Assembly (NCBI GenBank): GCA_026168455.1 | Contig: CM047431.1 | Span: forward strand, 10,575,703 to 10,639,702 | Direction: 5' to 3' | Length of the DNA: 64,000 nt | DNA from: Theocolax elegans | Lineage: Eukaryota > Arthropoda > Insecta > Hymenoptera > Cerocephalidae | Shown: positions 1 to 11,050 of the stretch, piece after piece | Layout of the letters: the number at the start of each line of letters is the position of its first letter | How positions within the stretch are numbered: the first letter of the stretch is position 1 | The notes under the pieces: generated by a model | Database searches by the model: none | What the model was told of the DNA's origin: nothing | The model's input: the letters and a program-made list of their open reading frames with translations, nothing else | Program-made: the position numbers and the translations under genes

Positions 1-357
1 AAAAGATCAATTAACAAATAAAAATTAAGTATCACACGCATAATTATAAAAGGACTGTCTCCCATTTGACTTGCGTACATAGATAATTATATTTTTCATT
101 TAAATCGATAAATTAAATAAGATTGAATAAAAATAATAGAAAAAAGTTAATTCTACTAAATTTCTGTACAGATTTATAAAAATTAACTGCACAATAATAA
201 TATACGTATAAAAATGAATTATTTTTACACAATATTTTATTAAGTAAATTGTATTAATCTCCGCGTTTACATATTGATCTATTAATATTAGATCATTGGG
301 CAATTCCAACTAGATCCTATCAAACTTTAAACTAGTATATAAAATTCTGAAGAATTT
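1..357. other. AT-rich stretch, no gene seen
   Basis: Very AT-rich sequence with no coding pattern, RNA gene or clear repeat. The longest open frame (reverse strand) is a low-complexity Ile/Tyr/Phe-rich string of the kind AT-rich DNA gives by chance. I see nothing that can be annotated with confidence. Confidence 0.6.
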
Positions 358-412
358 CTAGCTTCGCGCGCTAACCCCCTATTTCTTATTTCGAAAAAGG
401 TTTTTGTATATT
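358..412 (-). mobile_element. Helitron-like 3' terminal fragment, reversed
   Basis: Read on the reverse strand, this segment runs from a CTTTTTCGAAAT block into AGGGGGTTAGCGCGCGAAGC and then CTAG. The same blocks in the same order form the Helitron-like 3' end at 47,785-47,855 on the + strand. Here the final G/C hairpin is missing or fused with the first, so the terminus is decayed. It points away from the helicase relic at 540-1105, so the two are probably not ends of one simple insertion. Confidence 0.5.
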
Positions 413-449
413 AGAACCCTGAAATCTTAGACAGGACGGCGACAAACTA

Positions 450-492
450 TTTATATAATATAAATATATATATATATATAGTATATATATAA
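450..492. repeat. TA-rich microsatellite
   Basis: Short run of (TA)n with interruptions, between the reversed Helitron terminus and the helicase relic. Simple sequence only. Confidence 0.7.
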
Positions 493-539
493 TACGTTAT
501 GCAATTATGTATATTAAATTAAGAGAAGTTGATATCATA

Positions 540-1108
540 ATTTGAGATAAAGCTTCTATGATTCCAAAAAAAGGCTTAAGAAATTGTTAATCAAACTTTA
601 CAAGATGTATGTCGTAATGATATACCTTGTGGTGGAAATTTAATACTATTAGGAGGTGATTTTAGACATATTCTCCCAGCAATAAAACATGGTTATAGAA
701 ATGTTGTAATAGAAGAAACAATCAAATTTTCTAATATTTGGTATTTATTTAAAGTTTTAAATTTAAAACAAAATATGCGTTCAAATAATATAAAATTTGC
801 TTCTTTATTATTAAAATTGGGAGGAGGAAAAATTAATTCATTTGAAATACCAAATGAATGGATCACTAATAAAGTATGTGATAAAATATATAGTGTCATA
901 AATCTTACAAATCCTTTAAATCGTGTGATTTTAATAACTCTTAACGAAGATGTGAAAACTATAAATGATAGTTTTAAAATTATTGGATGGAGAATCGTAT
1001 ACATATTATAGTATAGATTTTGCAACTTATAAAGGAGTTGATCAAAGTTATGAAAATATTTATTTAAAGTACCCAATAGAAATGTTGAATGATATAAGAG
1101 AATAATAA
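540..1108 (+). pseudogene. Helitron PIF1-like helicase fragment
   Basis: Conceptual translation in shifting frames gives a decayed Walker-B-like stretch (D-x-A-S-M-I-P-K near 548), then a longer open piece containing LILLGGDFRHILPAI at about 640-690. That is the hallmark of PIF1-type helicases carried by Helitrons (usual form GGDFRQxLPV). It continues through a conserved NMR-containing segment (about 770). After a frame change near 985 comes a GESYTYYSIDFATY-like block and YPIEMLND (about 1070-1095), which correspond to the helicase C-terminal region. At least one frameshift and in-frame stops (for example near 590) show it is dead. In an intact element the helicase would unwind DNA for rolling-circle transposition. 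The N-terminal Rep nuclease is absent. I am confident of the family, not of the exact ends. Confidence 0.75.
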
Positions 1109-2070
1109 TATGTGATTCCTGGATTCGCCCCGAAAATGGTGAACATTTTTTTTTAGAATGTAAAGTAGTTTAAACGTGTATCCACGATTTTGGAAGACAA
1201 ACTGAAAGTTATTTTACATATAAACAAAAATTATTTTTTATAATACCTATGACTAAGGGTATGATTTATTTTTAAAGGTGCCGTTTTGTGACCACGGCAA
1301 TATTTTTTGTTTGATATATGCCATTTATGTTGCGTGTGAGAAGGATAGGAGTGAGCGAAAAAATGGAAAAAGACGGATTAGTATACCGTCCGCGCTGCGT
1401 TAAAACTGTCTAGAAAGAATCCTCACTTTTTCCGGTCACCCGAGAATGCTACATGAGAGATCCTTATAATTACATCATTGCAAAATGTGTAATATATCAA
1501 AGTATTGTCGCGTCCCGACGAAAATTATATTATTATTTTTCGTAAAAAATGTACTGCGTAGTATAGAATAAAATTACGGCGTAGAAGACGAACGAGTTGA
1601 TAAAGAATGATTCTAAGTAAATGCAGTAATATAAAGTCTAATTTATAGAGCTGAGGGACAGATTAATTTTAAAATATTATTCAAAGCCAATACGCATATA
1701 AGCGGGATTGCGAATAGTAAGATCAAAACGAAGGTGTTGCATAAGAGCTTCTGTATATTGCACTATAATATCAATGCTCGGAAAAGAGCGATAAGAGATA
1801 TGGACTAGAAAACTCAAGCATTAGAAAGAAGCAATAATATAAATAGCCAAGTAAAAGAAGCCGCTTTTTGGGTCATGTCGCAGTTATGATAGGGGAGTAG
1901 TAAATTCTCCGTATTAACTACGAAGCGATACAGAAAATGTATGTGATACGATCATTTTTTGATCACGCACATCTAACGGTTTAATCGGGTAAAAGCACAG
2001 AAAAATCGAGATTAATTCCATGACGCAATTTCCATCTAAAGTAAAGCGTAAGACAAAGACAGATGCATAG
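1109..2070. other. Unassigned intergenic sequence
   Basis: Mixed-composition DNA with no extended open frame and no RNA gene that I recognise. It contains a short inverted pair around 1950 (GATCA...TGATC flanking a T-run) but no repeat that I can match elsewhere in the window. It may be remains of an unidentified element. Confidence 0.4.
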
Positions 2071-2080
2071 ATTTTTAGGG

Positions 2081-2125
2081 TATAAAAAGAGGACCCAGAA
2101 CATAGACAGCCATTCTTAGTTTTTC
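2081..2125 (+). promoter_or_regulatory. TATA-type core promoter candidate
   Basis: A clean TATAAAAAG at 2081-2089 is followed about 30 bp downstream by a pyrimidine-rich ATTCTTAGT that resembles an arthropod initiator. The spacing is what an RNA polymerase II core promoter would show, and similar arrangements sit inside LTRs of insect retrotransposons. No coding sequence follows before the satellite, so if functional it would belong to a decayed LTR or produce a non-coding RNA. This is inference from motif and spacing only. Confidence 0.3.
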
Positions 2126-2456
2126 GTCTAAAGTTTCCATAAGGCGAAGCTCTGCTACTCGGACTTTAAAAAAAACACACATTCAAAGTCGAGAGAGATC
2201 TTGTATTCGGGAATTGAGACGCATCGTTTGTATCTACGAGCCTTAGTCAAGGAACTACGACTTCGACATCTGGCAATTATCGAGCACCGAACGCATTCGA
2301 ATCTAACGTCGGCGCCTGCAGGTCTAGCGGGAGATCACCAAGCCACTTGACGTCGTTACCTACGTTGAAGGCAAATCTTCGTTCGTTACCACATGCACAT
2401 ACATACGTATATATACATATAAACACATACATACATATATATACATATAAACTTAG

Positions 2457-2630
2457 CAATAGGGGCTAATGACGCCCATAACAGAGAGGGAAGATACGTA
2501 CTTTGGAACGAGCAAGAGAGAGGTCCGGGTAATTACGCCAGGGCTCCATAACCCGCCCAACCCCAACCAGTGGTGGAAAGAAACAGAAGATACAAATTTA
2601 TTATGTCGGGCGTCATAAACCCTATTGGGA
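2457..2630. mobile_element. Small MITE-like element with imperfect terminal inverted repeats
   Basis: The left end reads CAATAGGGGCTAATGACGCC. The right end, read in reverse complement, starts CCAATAGGGTTTATGACGCC. These make about 20 bp of imperfect terminal inverted repeat around ~130 bp of non-coding DNA. No open reading frame is present. The superfamily cannot be told from these ends. Confidence 0.5.
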
Positions 2631-2666
2631 AGTTTATATATATTTACATATATATATATATATATA
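2631..2666. repeat. (TA)n microsatellite
   Basis: Interrupted TA dinucleotide run. It directly follows the small inverted-repeat element. Confidence 0.8.
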
Positions 2667-2802
2667 TGGGTACTTAAGGGGATGTCAGAGATATAGCCTC
2701 TGTCGATAGCCGCACGATTTCGAGGCTTCGAATGGCGCTGTAGTCAGGCGTCGATTTCTACGATAAACGTACTTCAAACAAATTATCACTTTTACAGTTA
2801 CA
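2667..2802. other. Short unassigned spacer before the satellite
   Basis: Unique-looking sequence with no coding pattern. It begins near AAGGGGATGTC, which recalls the terminus of the TTAA-flanked MITE at 45,860, but the match stops after about a dozen bases. Confidence 0.4.
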
Positions 2803-3221
2803 TAATTACGGATAACTCCACAAATTACGGGATTTCCTGGATATTTCAGGAGTTTCTAAGGTATTCCGGGATAACTCCACGAATTACGGGATTCCCTGGA
2901 TATTTCGGGAGTTTCTCAGGTATTCCGAGATAACTCCACGAATTACGGGATTTCCTGGATATAGAAGAATTACTGAGGTATTCCGGGATAACTTCACTAA
3001 TTACGGGATTTCCTGGATATTCGAGAATTACTGAGCTATCCGGGATTGTACAACTAATAACGGGATTTCCTGGATATTCCGGAATTTCTGGGGTATTCCG
3101 GGACAACTCCACTACTAACGGAATTTTTCGGGTAATTAGGTAATTTCTGATTTATTACGAGATAACTCCAGTAATTACGTTATTTCCTGGATGTTTCGGA
3201 AGTTTCTAAGGTAATCCGGGA

Positions 3222-3675
3222 TTTTTTCAAATTAATATACAAATTTTGTCGGTCTTGCTGAGTTAACGTCTAACGACTCTAAGAACTCCAAGTTGCTCGC
3301 TCGAAAAGGCCCGACAATTCGCCGCGTATCAATCCCGAGGACAACATCATGAAGGCCACAAGTTGCAAGACATAAACCAAAAGGAGAAATAAGAAGCAAA
3401 TAACATAGTAAGTTATAAAATGGAAAATATTTTAAATAAGAAAGAAAGAAATTTTAAGTCTATGAGCTTCGCCTTGGGACCGTCTTGGGTTCTCCTTTTG
3501 GTTTACGTTTGTGGCTTTCAATGTTGTCCTCGGGAATGATACGCGGCGAATTGTCGTGCCTCTTCGAGCGAGCAACTTGGAGTTCTTAGAGCCGTTAGAC
3601 GTTAGCTCAGCAAGACCTACAAAATTTCTATATTAATTTAAAAACTTGCATGGGCGAGAAAAATTATATTTTTAA
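3222..3675. mobile_element. Foldback element with ~150-bp arms inside the satellite
   Basis: The left arm (about 3225-3390) and the right arm (about 3505-3645) are inverted copies. Both contain GGTCTTGCTGAG, CTAAGAACTCCAAGTTGCTC, GACAATTCGCCGCGTATCA and ACCAAAAGGAGA, with roughly 10% differences. A ~110-bp AT-rich loop separates them. The monomer pattern stops at 3221 and restarts at about 3676, so this is a discrete insertion. There is no open frame of note. The structure fits a non-autonomous DNA transposon (MITE or foldback); an RNA copy would form a long hairpin. Confidence 0.8.
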
Positions 3676-3680
3676 GTATT

Positions 3681-5061
3681 CCGGGATTGTTCCACTAATT
3701 ACGGCATTTCCTCGATATTCGGGAATTTCCGAGGTATTCCAGGGCAGCTTCATTAATTACGGGACTTACAGGATATTCGAGAATTACTGAGGTATCCGGG
3801 ATTATTTAACTAATTACGGGTTTTACTGCATAATTCGGGGAATTCTGAGATATTTCGGGATAACTCCACTAATTACACTATTTCCTGGATATTCGGGAGT
3901 TTCCGAGGTATTCCGGGATAATTCCATCAATTACGGGGTTTCCTGAATATGTCGTTTGTTTCTGAGGTGTACCGGGAAAACTTCACTAATTACGGGATTT
4001 TCCGGGTAACTAAGTAATTTCTGATTTATTCGGGATAACTCCAGTAATTACGGGATTTCCTGGATGTTTCGGGAGTTTCTGAGGTATTCCGGGATAACTC
4101 GACTAACTACTGATTTTCCCGGATAATTCGGGAATTTACGATGAATTCCGGGATAGCATCACTGATTAAGGCATTTCCTGGATATTTCGGGAGTTAATAA
4201 GGTATTCCGGGATAACTCCGCTAATTAAGGAGTTTCCAGGTAGTTAGGTAATTTCTGATTTACTTCGGGATAACTCCACTGATTATGGTGTTTCCGGGGA
4301 ATCAGGTAATTTCTGATTTATTTCGGGATAACTCCAGTAATTACGTTTTTCCTCAAGTTTCTCAGGTGTTCCGGGATTGTTCCACTAATTACGGCATTTC
4401 CTCGATATTCGGGAATTTCCGAGGTATTCCAGGGCAGCTTCATTAATTACGGGACTTACAGGATATTCGAGAATTACTGAGGTATCCGGGATTATTTAAC
4501 TAATTACGGGTTTTACTGCATAATTCGGGGAATTCTGAGATATTTCGGGATAACTCCACTAATTACACTATTTCCTGGATATTCGGGAGTTTCCGAGGTA
4601 TTCCGGGATAATTCCATCAATTACGGGGTTTCCTGAATATGTCGTTTGTTTCTGAGGTGTACCGGGAAAACTTCACTAATTACGGGATTTTCCGGGTAAC
4701 TAAGTAATTTCTGATTTATTCGGGATAACTCCAGTAATTACGGGATTTCCTGGATGTTTCGGGAGTTTCTGAGGTATTCCGGGATAACTCGACTAACTAC
4801 TGATTTTCCCGGATAATTCGGGAATTTACGATGAATTCCGGGATAGCATCACTGATTAAGGCATTTCCTGGATATTTCGGGAGTTAATAAGGTATTCCGG
4901 GATAACTCCGCTAATTAAGGAGTTTCCAGGTAGTTAGGTAATTTCTGATTTACTTCGGGATAACTCCACTGATTATGGTGTTTCCGGGGAATCAGGTAAT
5001 TTCTGATTTATTTCGGGATAACTCCAGTAATTACGTTTTTTCCTCAAGTTTCTCAGGTGTT
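3681..5061. repeat. Higher-order satellite duplication, 690-bp unit x2
   Basis: Positions 3681-4370 recur almost base for base at 4371-5061; the clearest difference is one extra T in a T-run near 5040. The unit spans about twelve 58-bp monomers that differ among themselves. So the whole block was copied recently by unequal exchange or amplification, not by monomer-level expansion. Confidence 0.9.
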
Positions 5062-5885
5062 CCGGGATTGTTCCACTACTTACGGGATTTCCTGGATATT
5101 CGAGAATTTCCGAGGTAATCTGGACAGGTACATTAATTACGGGATTTCCTGAATATTCGAGAATTACTGAGGTGTTCCGGGATTACATGACTAGCTACGG
5201 TTTTTAACGGATAATTCGGAAATTTACGATGTATTACGGGATATCTCCACTAACTGAAGCATTTCCTGGACGTTTGGGAAGTTACTGAGATATTTCGGGA
5301 TAACTCCACTAATTACGGTGTTTCCGGGTCATTATTTATTTTCTGATTTATTTCGGGATATCTCCAGTAATTACGTGATTTCTGGATGTTTCGGGAGTTT
5401 CTGCGGTAATCCGGGACAACTCCAATAATTATGCCATTTCTTGGATATTGGGGAATTTCCGAGGTATACTGGGATGATCCCACTAATTACGGGGATTCCT
5501 GGATATTCCGGGAATGTATGAGATATTCCGGCATAACTCCACTAATTACGGTGTTTCCGGATAATTAGGTAATTTCGGATTAGTATCAGGAAAACTCCAG
5601 TATTTACGGGTTCACTCCACGAATTACAGGATTTTCTGTATATTTGGGATTTTATGGTGTCTTCCGGGATAACTCCAATAATTACGCTATTACCTGGATA
5701 TTCGGGAAATTCTGAGTTATTTCGGGATAACTCACCTATTTACGGTGTTTCCGGATAATTAGGTAATTTCTGATTTATTCGGGATAACTCCAGTAATTAC
5801 GTTATTTACTCGGATGTTTCAGGAGTTTCTGAGGTATTCCGAGATAACTCCACGAATTACGGGATTTCCTGGATTGTTTCAGTTT

Positions 5886-6685
5886 CTGAGGTATTCCGGG
5901 TAACTCCACTAATTACGAGATTCCCTGGAAACATGGGAATTACTGGGTTATTCCGGGATAACTCCACTAATTACAGAATTTCATGGAAATTCAAGAAGTA
6001 CTAATCTATCCGGCATTGTGTCACTAATCACGGGATTCCTGGATATTCGGGAATTTCTGGGGTATTCCGGGATAATTCCACGAATTACGGGGTTTAATGG
6101 ATATGTCGGCTGTTTCTGAGGTGTACCGGCAAAACTTCACTAATTACGCGTTTTCCCGGATATTACGGAAATATGCGAGGTATTCCGGAAAAGCTCCATT
6201 AATTACGGGATTTCCTGGAGATTTGGGAATTTCTAGGGTATTCCGGGAAAACTCAACGAATAACGGGATTTCCTGGATATGTTGTAGTTTCTGAGGTATT
6301 CCGGGTAACTCCACTAACTACGAGATTCCCTGGAAATATGGAAATTACTGGGATATTTCGGGATAACTCCACTAATTACAGGATTTCATGGGAATTCAAG
6401 AAGTACTGATCTATCCGGCATTGTTTCACTAATGACGAGATTCCTGGATATTCGGGAATTTTTGGGGTATTCCGGGATAATTCCACGAATTACGGGGTTT
6501 AATGGATATGTCGGCTGTTTCTGAGGTGTACCGGCAAAACTTCAATAATTACGCGTTTTCCCGGATATTACGGAATTTTACGAGGTATTCCGGGAAAGCT
6601 CCGTTAATTACGGGATTTCCTGGAGATTTGGGAATTTCTGGGGTATTACGGGAAAACTCAACGGGATTTCCTGGATATACCAGAA
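5886..6685. repeat. Higher-order satellite duplication, 405-bp unit x2
   Basis: The block starting CTGAGGTATTCCGGGTAACT at 5886 recurs at 6291, and the similarity holds for about 400 bp (seven monomers). More point differences are visible than in the 690-bp duplication, so this copy event is older. Confidence 0.85.
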
Positions 6686-8506
6686 TTACTGATGTTTTCC
6701 GGGTTGACTGCAGTAATAAATAGATTCCGTAGATATTCGGGTATTTCGGGGGTATTCCAGGATAAACCCACTAACGGCATTTAGCGGGTAATTATGTTAT
6801 TTCGGATTTATGTCGGGAAAAATGCATTAATTACGGGTTTTTTTGAATATTTCGGGAGTTTGCGAGGTATTCCTGGATAACTCCAATATTTACGCTATAT
6901 CCTGGATGTTTGGAGATTTTCTGCGATATTCCGGAATACCTCCAATAATTACGCTATGATCTGGATTTTCGCGAATTTCTGGGGTATTCCAGGAATACTT
7001 CACTAATTACGGAATTTCCTGGGTACGTCCTCGGTTTTTGAGGTATTCCGGGAAAACTCCACGAACTACGGGTTATCCTGGATATTTCAGGAGTTTACGA
7101 GGTATTCCTGGACAGCTCCATTAATTACGGGATTTCCGGGATATTTGAGATGTATTGACGTATCGGGAATTATTTCTCTAATTACGGATTTTCCTGGATA
7201 TTCGAAAATTACTGTGGTTTTGCGGGATAACTCCACTAATAACGGGATTTTGCGGGTAGTCTTAGGTAATTTCGGATACATTTCGAGATAACTCCTGTAA
7301 TTACGGTTTTTTTGGATATTTCGGGAATGTATGAGATATTCCGGCATAACTCCACTAATTACGGTGATTCCGGATAATTAGGTAATTTCGGATTAATTTC
7401 AGGAAAACTCCAGTATTAACGGGTTTTCTTGGATGTTTCGGGAGTGTAAGAGGTATTCCGAGTTCACTCCACGAATTACGGGATTTTCTGTATATTTGGG
7501 ATTTTATGGGGTATTCCGGGATAACTCCAATAATTACGCTATTACCTGGATATTCGGGAAATTCTGAGATATTTACACTATTTACCGGATTTCCTGGATA
7601 TTTGATAATTACTGAGGTATCCGGGATCATTCCGCTAATTACGGGATTACGGGAATATTTAAGGGGTTCCAAAGTTATTCCGGGATAACTCCACTAATTA
7701 CGGGATTTTCTGGATGTTCTGGAATTTCTGGGGTATTCGGAGATAACTGCCCTAATTACGGAATTTTTCGCGTAGTTAGGTAATTACTGATGAAATACGG
7801 TATAAATCCATTAATTATGCGATTTCCTGGATGTTTCGGGATTTGCTGAATTATTCCGGGAGAACTCCAGGAATACAGGATCTCCTGGTTATTCGGGGAT
7901 TTCTGGGATAGACCCGGATAACTCAACGAATTGCGGGATTACCTAGATATTTGGGAGTTTCTGGGGAATTCCGAGTCAACTCCCCTAATTACGGGATTTT
8001 CCGGGTAATTAGGTAATTACTCATTTATTAAGTAATAACTACAGTAATTACGCAATTTCCTGGATGTTTCGGGATTTTCTGAGATATTCTCGGGACACTC
8101 CACTAATTAAGGGATTACGTGGATATTTATGTCGTTTCTGAGATATTACTGGATAACTGCAGTACTTACTTTATTTCCTCGTTGTTTCCGAAGTTTCTGA
8201 GGTATTACGGGATTACGCCACTAATTACGGAATTTCCTGAATATACCGGATTTCCGAGGTTGTCCGGATTTCTCCATTAATTACGGGTTTACCGGGATAT
8301 ACGAGAATTACTGAGGTGTTCGGTATTATTTCACTAATTACAGGATTTCTTCGAAATTTCGGGAGATTCAGAGGTATTCCGGGATAACTCCACTAATTAC
8401 GGGATTCCCTGGCAATATGGGAATATCCGAGGAATTCTGGGGGATTTTGCGGATAATTAGATAATTACTGATTTATTTCGGGATAATTCCTCTAATTACG
8501 GGATTC

Positions 8507-8914
8507 CCTGGATATATGGGAATTATAGGGATAATTCGGGAAAATTCTACTAATTCCAGGATTTCCCGGATTTCTCGGATATTCAAGATGTACTAAGCTA
8601 TCCGGCATTGTTCCACTAATCACGGGATTTGCTGGATATTCGGGATTTTTTGAGGTATTCCGGAATAGCCCACTAATTACAGGATTTCCTTGATATTTCG
8701 CCAGTTTCTACCTGGATATATGGGAATTATAGGGATAATTCGGGAAAATTCTACTAATTCCAGGATTTCCCGGATTTCTCGGATATTCAAGATGTACTAA
8801 ACTATCCGGCATTGTTCCACTAATCACGGGATTTGCTGGATATTCGGGATTTTTTGAGGTATTCCGGAATAGCCCACTAATTACAGGATTTCCTTGATAT
8901 TTCGCCAGTTTCTA
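8507..8914. repeat. Higher-order satellite duplication, 204-bp unit x2
   Basis: The segment 8507-8710 (begins CCTGGATATATGGG, ends CGCCAGTTTCTA) is repeated at 8711-8914 with only one or two differences, such as AAGC versus AAAC in the TACTAAGCTATCC block. It is a third independent multi-monomer duplication. Confidence 0.9.
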
Positions 8915-9656
8915 AGGTATCAGGGATAATTCCACTAACTACTGGATTTTGCGGGTAATTAGGTAATTACTTATTTATTTCGAGAGAACTACAGTAATTA
9001 CGGGAATTTCCGTGTAATAGGTAATTACTGATTCATTACGGGATGACTCCAGTAGTTAGAAGACTTCTTGGATGTTTCTGGATTTTCTGAGATATTTCGA
9101 GATAACTCCAATAATTACGGGATTTATAGGATATTCGGGAATTTCTAAGGTATTCCGGGATAATTCCACTAATTACGGGTTTTCCTGGCTTTTTCGGTAG
9201 TTTCTGAATTCTTGCGGGATATTCCACTAAATACGGGATTTCGTGGATATTTCGGCAGTTTCTGAGGTATTCTGGGATGCCTACAAGGATTACAGTAATT
9301 CCTAGATATTTGAAAATATCTGGGGTATTCCGGGATAACTACACGGATTACAGGATTTCCTGGATATTCGGGGATTTCTGGATTTCTCCGGGATAATTCC
9401 ACTAATTACGCAATTTTGTGGATATTACGGCTGTTTCTAAGGTATTCCTGGATAACTCCACGAATTACGGTTTTTCCGGGTAATTAGGTAATTTCTGATT
9501 TATTACAGGATAACTCCAGTAATTACGGGATTTCCTGGATATGTCGCAGTTTCTGTGGTATGCCGTGATAACTCTACTAATTACGGGATTTCCCGGTTGT
9601 TTTGAGATTTTCTGAGATATTGCGCGTAAAACTCTAATAATTATGGGTTTTCCTGG

Positions 9657-11037
9657 TGTGACATTGTAGTTATACTACATGTCACTTTAAAAATAAAATA
9701 GCGAGTCAAGGTATATTATAGCACCTGCCAAGCTTACTATGCAAAGTAAGCGTGCTATACATACCAATCAAGTCCTAATAGACACACATATGCGAATGTG
9801 TGAAACCGGAATAGGCTTATAGTGCGTAGTAAGCTGGAGATGCCGAAGCAAAGGAGATGCGACTCCTGACTGCGCACAATTGCACACACACACACACACT
9901 GCTCCGTCGATCCAGCATCCTAATGCCTTCTCCAGCACCAGGAATGACCCGTACCATCTCCCCAGGTCCCATCCAGCCTTGAATGCTCTCTCCAGCACCC
10001 AAGAGAAGCCTCCGATGTTGAGCGGCCCAGGTGAAGACTCCAGGCCTTGGAATGAGTGTAGCGCCCTTGCGCTCAAGCAACGGTGTACTGCCAACCAGAG
10101 TACCTGAAACGGTAATCAATTACCAAGTTGGTCGACTACTAAGGAACGAAGATGGAGAAGCTATAACCAAGCACAGCTTCTCCCATGTATGTCAGCAGGA
10201 CCAAAAGGAAAGGAGATGACAGGTCTAGTTTGAGGTTATGGCAGACACAAGTAAACATCAATATAGAGCCCAAGGAAAGCAGATAAATTACCTCGGCGGC
10301 ACTCCAAAGGACGACGACGATTCACCGCCGCCTGGCTCCGCTCACTAAGGGCTGTTATGACACTCCGAGCCGAAGATCCCGTATTGACAATATACGGCAC
10401 CTGTAATAAAGAAACTCGAGGGGCTCGATTTAGCTTAAAATCAAGGTATCACGGAACGATTTTAAAGCTAACCTCGTAGATAGTATTCCCAGCAGGGCCG
10501 CAATTACTCGATCGCCATCCAGCACCAAGAAATCAACGTCGTAGACGACATCTCCGTCGAGGCAGCGAAACCATGGCCCGAGCGGCCAGTACGAACCCAG
10601 CCGAGCGCGCACGACTCGAGACGCCAGAGTAGGCGCGCATGCGCAATACGCATAGGAAAAACTCTCTCGCTTCGTGCGTGCCGATTATCGAGAGACTGCG
10701 ACCGACCACCGACCTTGTGAGACGCAATATCGCAATTTTAAAGGCTAGTGTGTGTCCGAGGGATCCAGGAGACGAGCGTCCAGGTGAGCCGTGCTTTTCC
10801 TACCAAATCCAGCTTCCTCAAGGTGTGTGTGCGCGACGCGTAGTTAAGTGCGGGACGGCCCGCAATCGCGCGAACGCGAGCCGCCGCGGCCAACGTGACT
10901 GGCATTTTTGAACGGCAAAGCCGCTGCTTTGCCGTGTAATACTCGAGAGCACATTAACTGCAATAAACCTGCAATCGTTTAACTAGTTCTTGTGTTTTAT
11001 TCGTGACTCCACCCTAATCCCCAGTGGATACGTCACA
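9657..11037 (+). repeat. 5' LTR of the outer Gypsy element (1,381 bp)
   Basis: Bounded by TGTGAC...GTCACA. The first bases form an imperfect hairpin (GTGACATTGTAGT...ACTACATGTCAC). A second hairpin, GCTTACT...AGTAAGC, follows near 9731. A (CA)n run lies near 9886, a palindromic GCGCATGCGC at 10,635-10,644, and a hairpin ACGGCAAAG...CTTTGCCGT at about 10,912-10,936, just before AATAAA at 10,962. Only the last 472 bp (10,566-11,037) match the 3' LTR; the first ~910 bp have no partner there but recur at 63,458-64,000. Confidence 0.85.
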
Positions 11038-11050
11038 TGGCGACCGTGAC
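11038..11050 (+). promoter_or_regulatory. Primer-binding site of the outer element (tRNA-Arg type)
   Basis: TGGCGACCGTGAC starts at the first base after the 5' LTR. Its reverse complement GTCACGGTCGCCA fits the 3' acceptor end of an arthropod tRNA-Arg (CCG/TCG type) plus CCA, as recalled from known tRNA sequences. It would prime minus-strand cDNA synthesis. Confidence 0.75.

Larger units (their letters stand above)
2803..9656. repeat. Complex satellite array, ~58-bp monomer (left block)
   Basis: Continuous degenerate tandem array. Typical monomer landmarks in order are CGGGATAACTCCACTAATTA, then CGGGATTTCCTGGATATT, then CGGGAATTTCTGAGGTATTC, giving about 58 bp before the pattern repeats. Monomers differ by substitutions and small indels, and some carry GGGTAATTAGGTAATTTC in place of the middle part. 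Roughly a hundred monomers fit in the block. Longer-period near-identical duplications lie on top (separate entries). The many short open frames encode only versions of an EYPGNPVISG-like string and are artefacts of the repeat, since 58 is not a multiple of 3. The array is interrupted by a foldback at 3222-3675 and cut at 9656 by the outer Gypsy element, resuming at 31,614. Confidence 0.95.

Noticed and set aside
2672..2690. AAGGGGATGTC near 2676 as a second terminus of the TTAA-flanked MITE
   Set aside because: The match to the 45,860 terminus is only about a dozen bases and no partner end is found.
2846..9402. Many open frames of 60-105 codons in the satellite (for example EYPGNPVISG-rich strings)
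   Set aside because: They are by-products of the ~58-bp repeat read in rotating frames; no start, length or family is conserved.
2803..9656. Regularly spaced repeats considered as a CRISPR array
   Set aside because: Monomers are contiguous and degenerate with no unique spacers, in a eukaryotic element-rich context.
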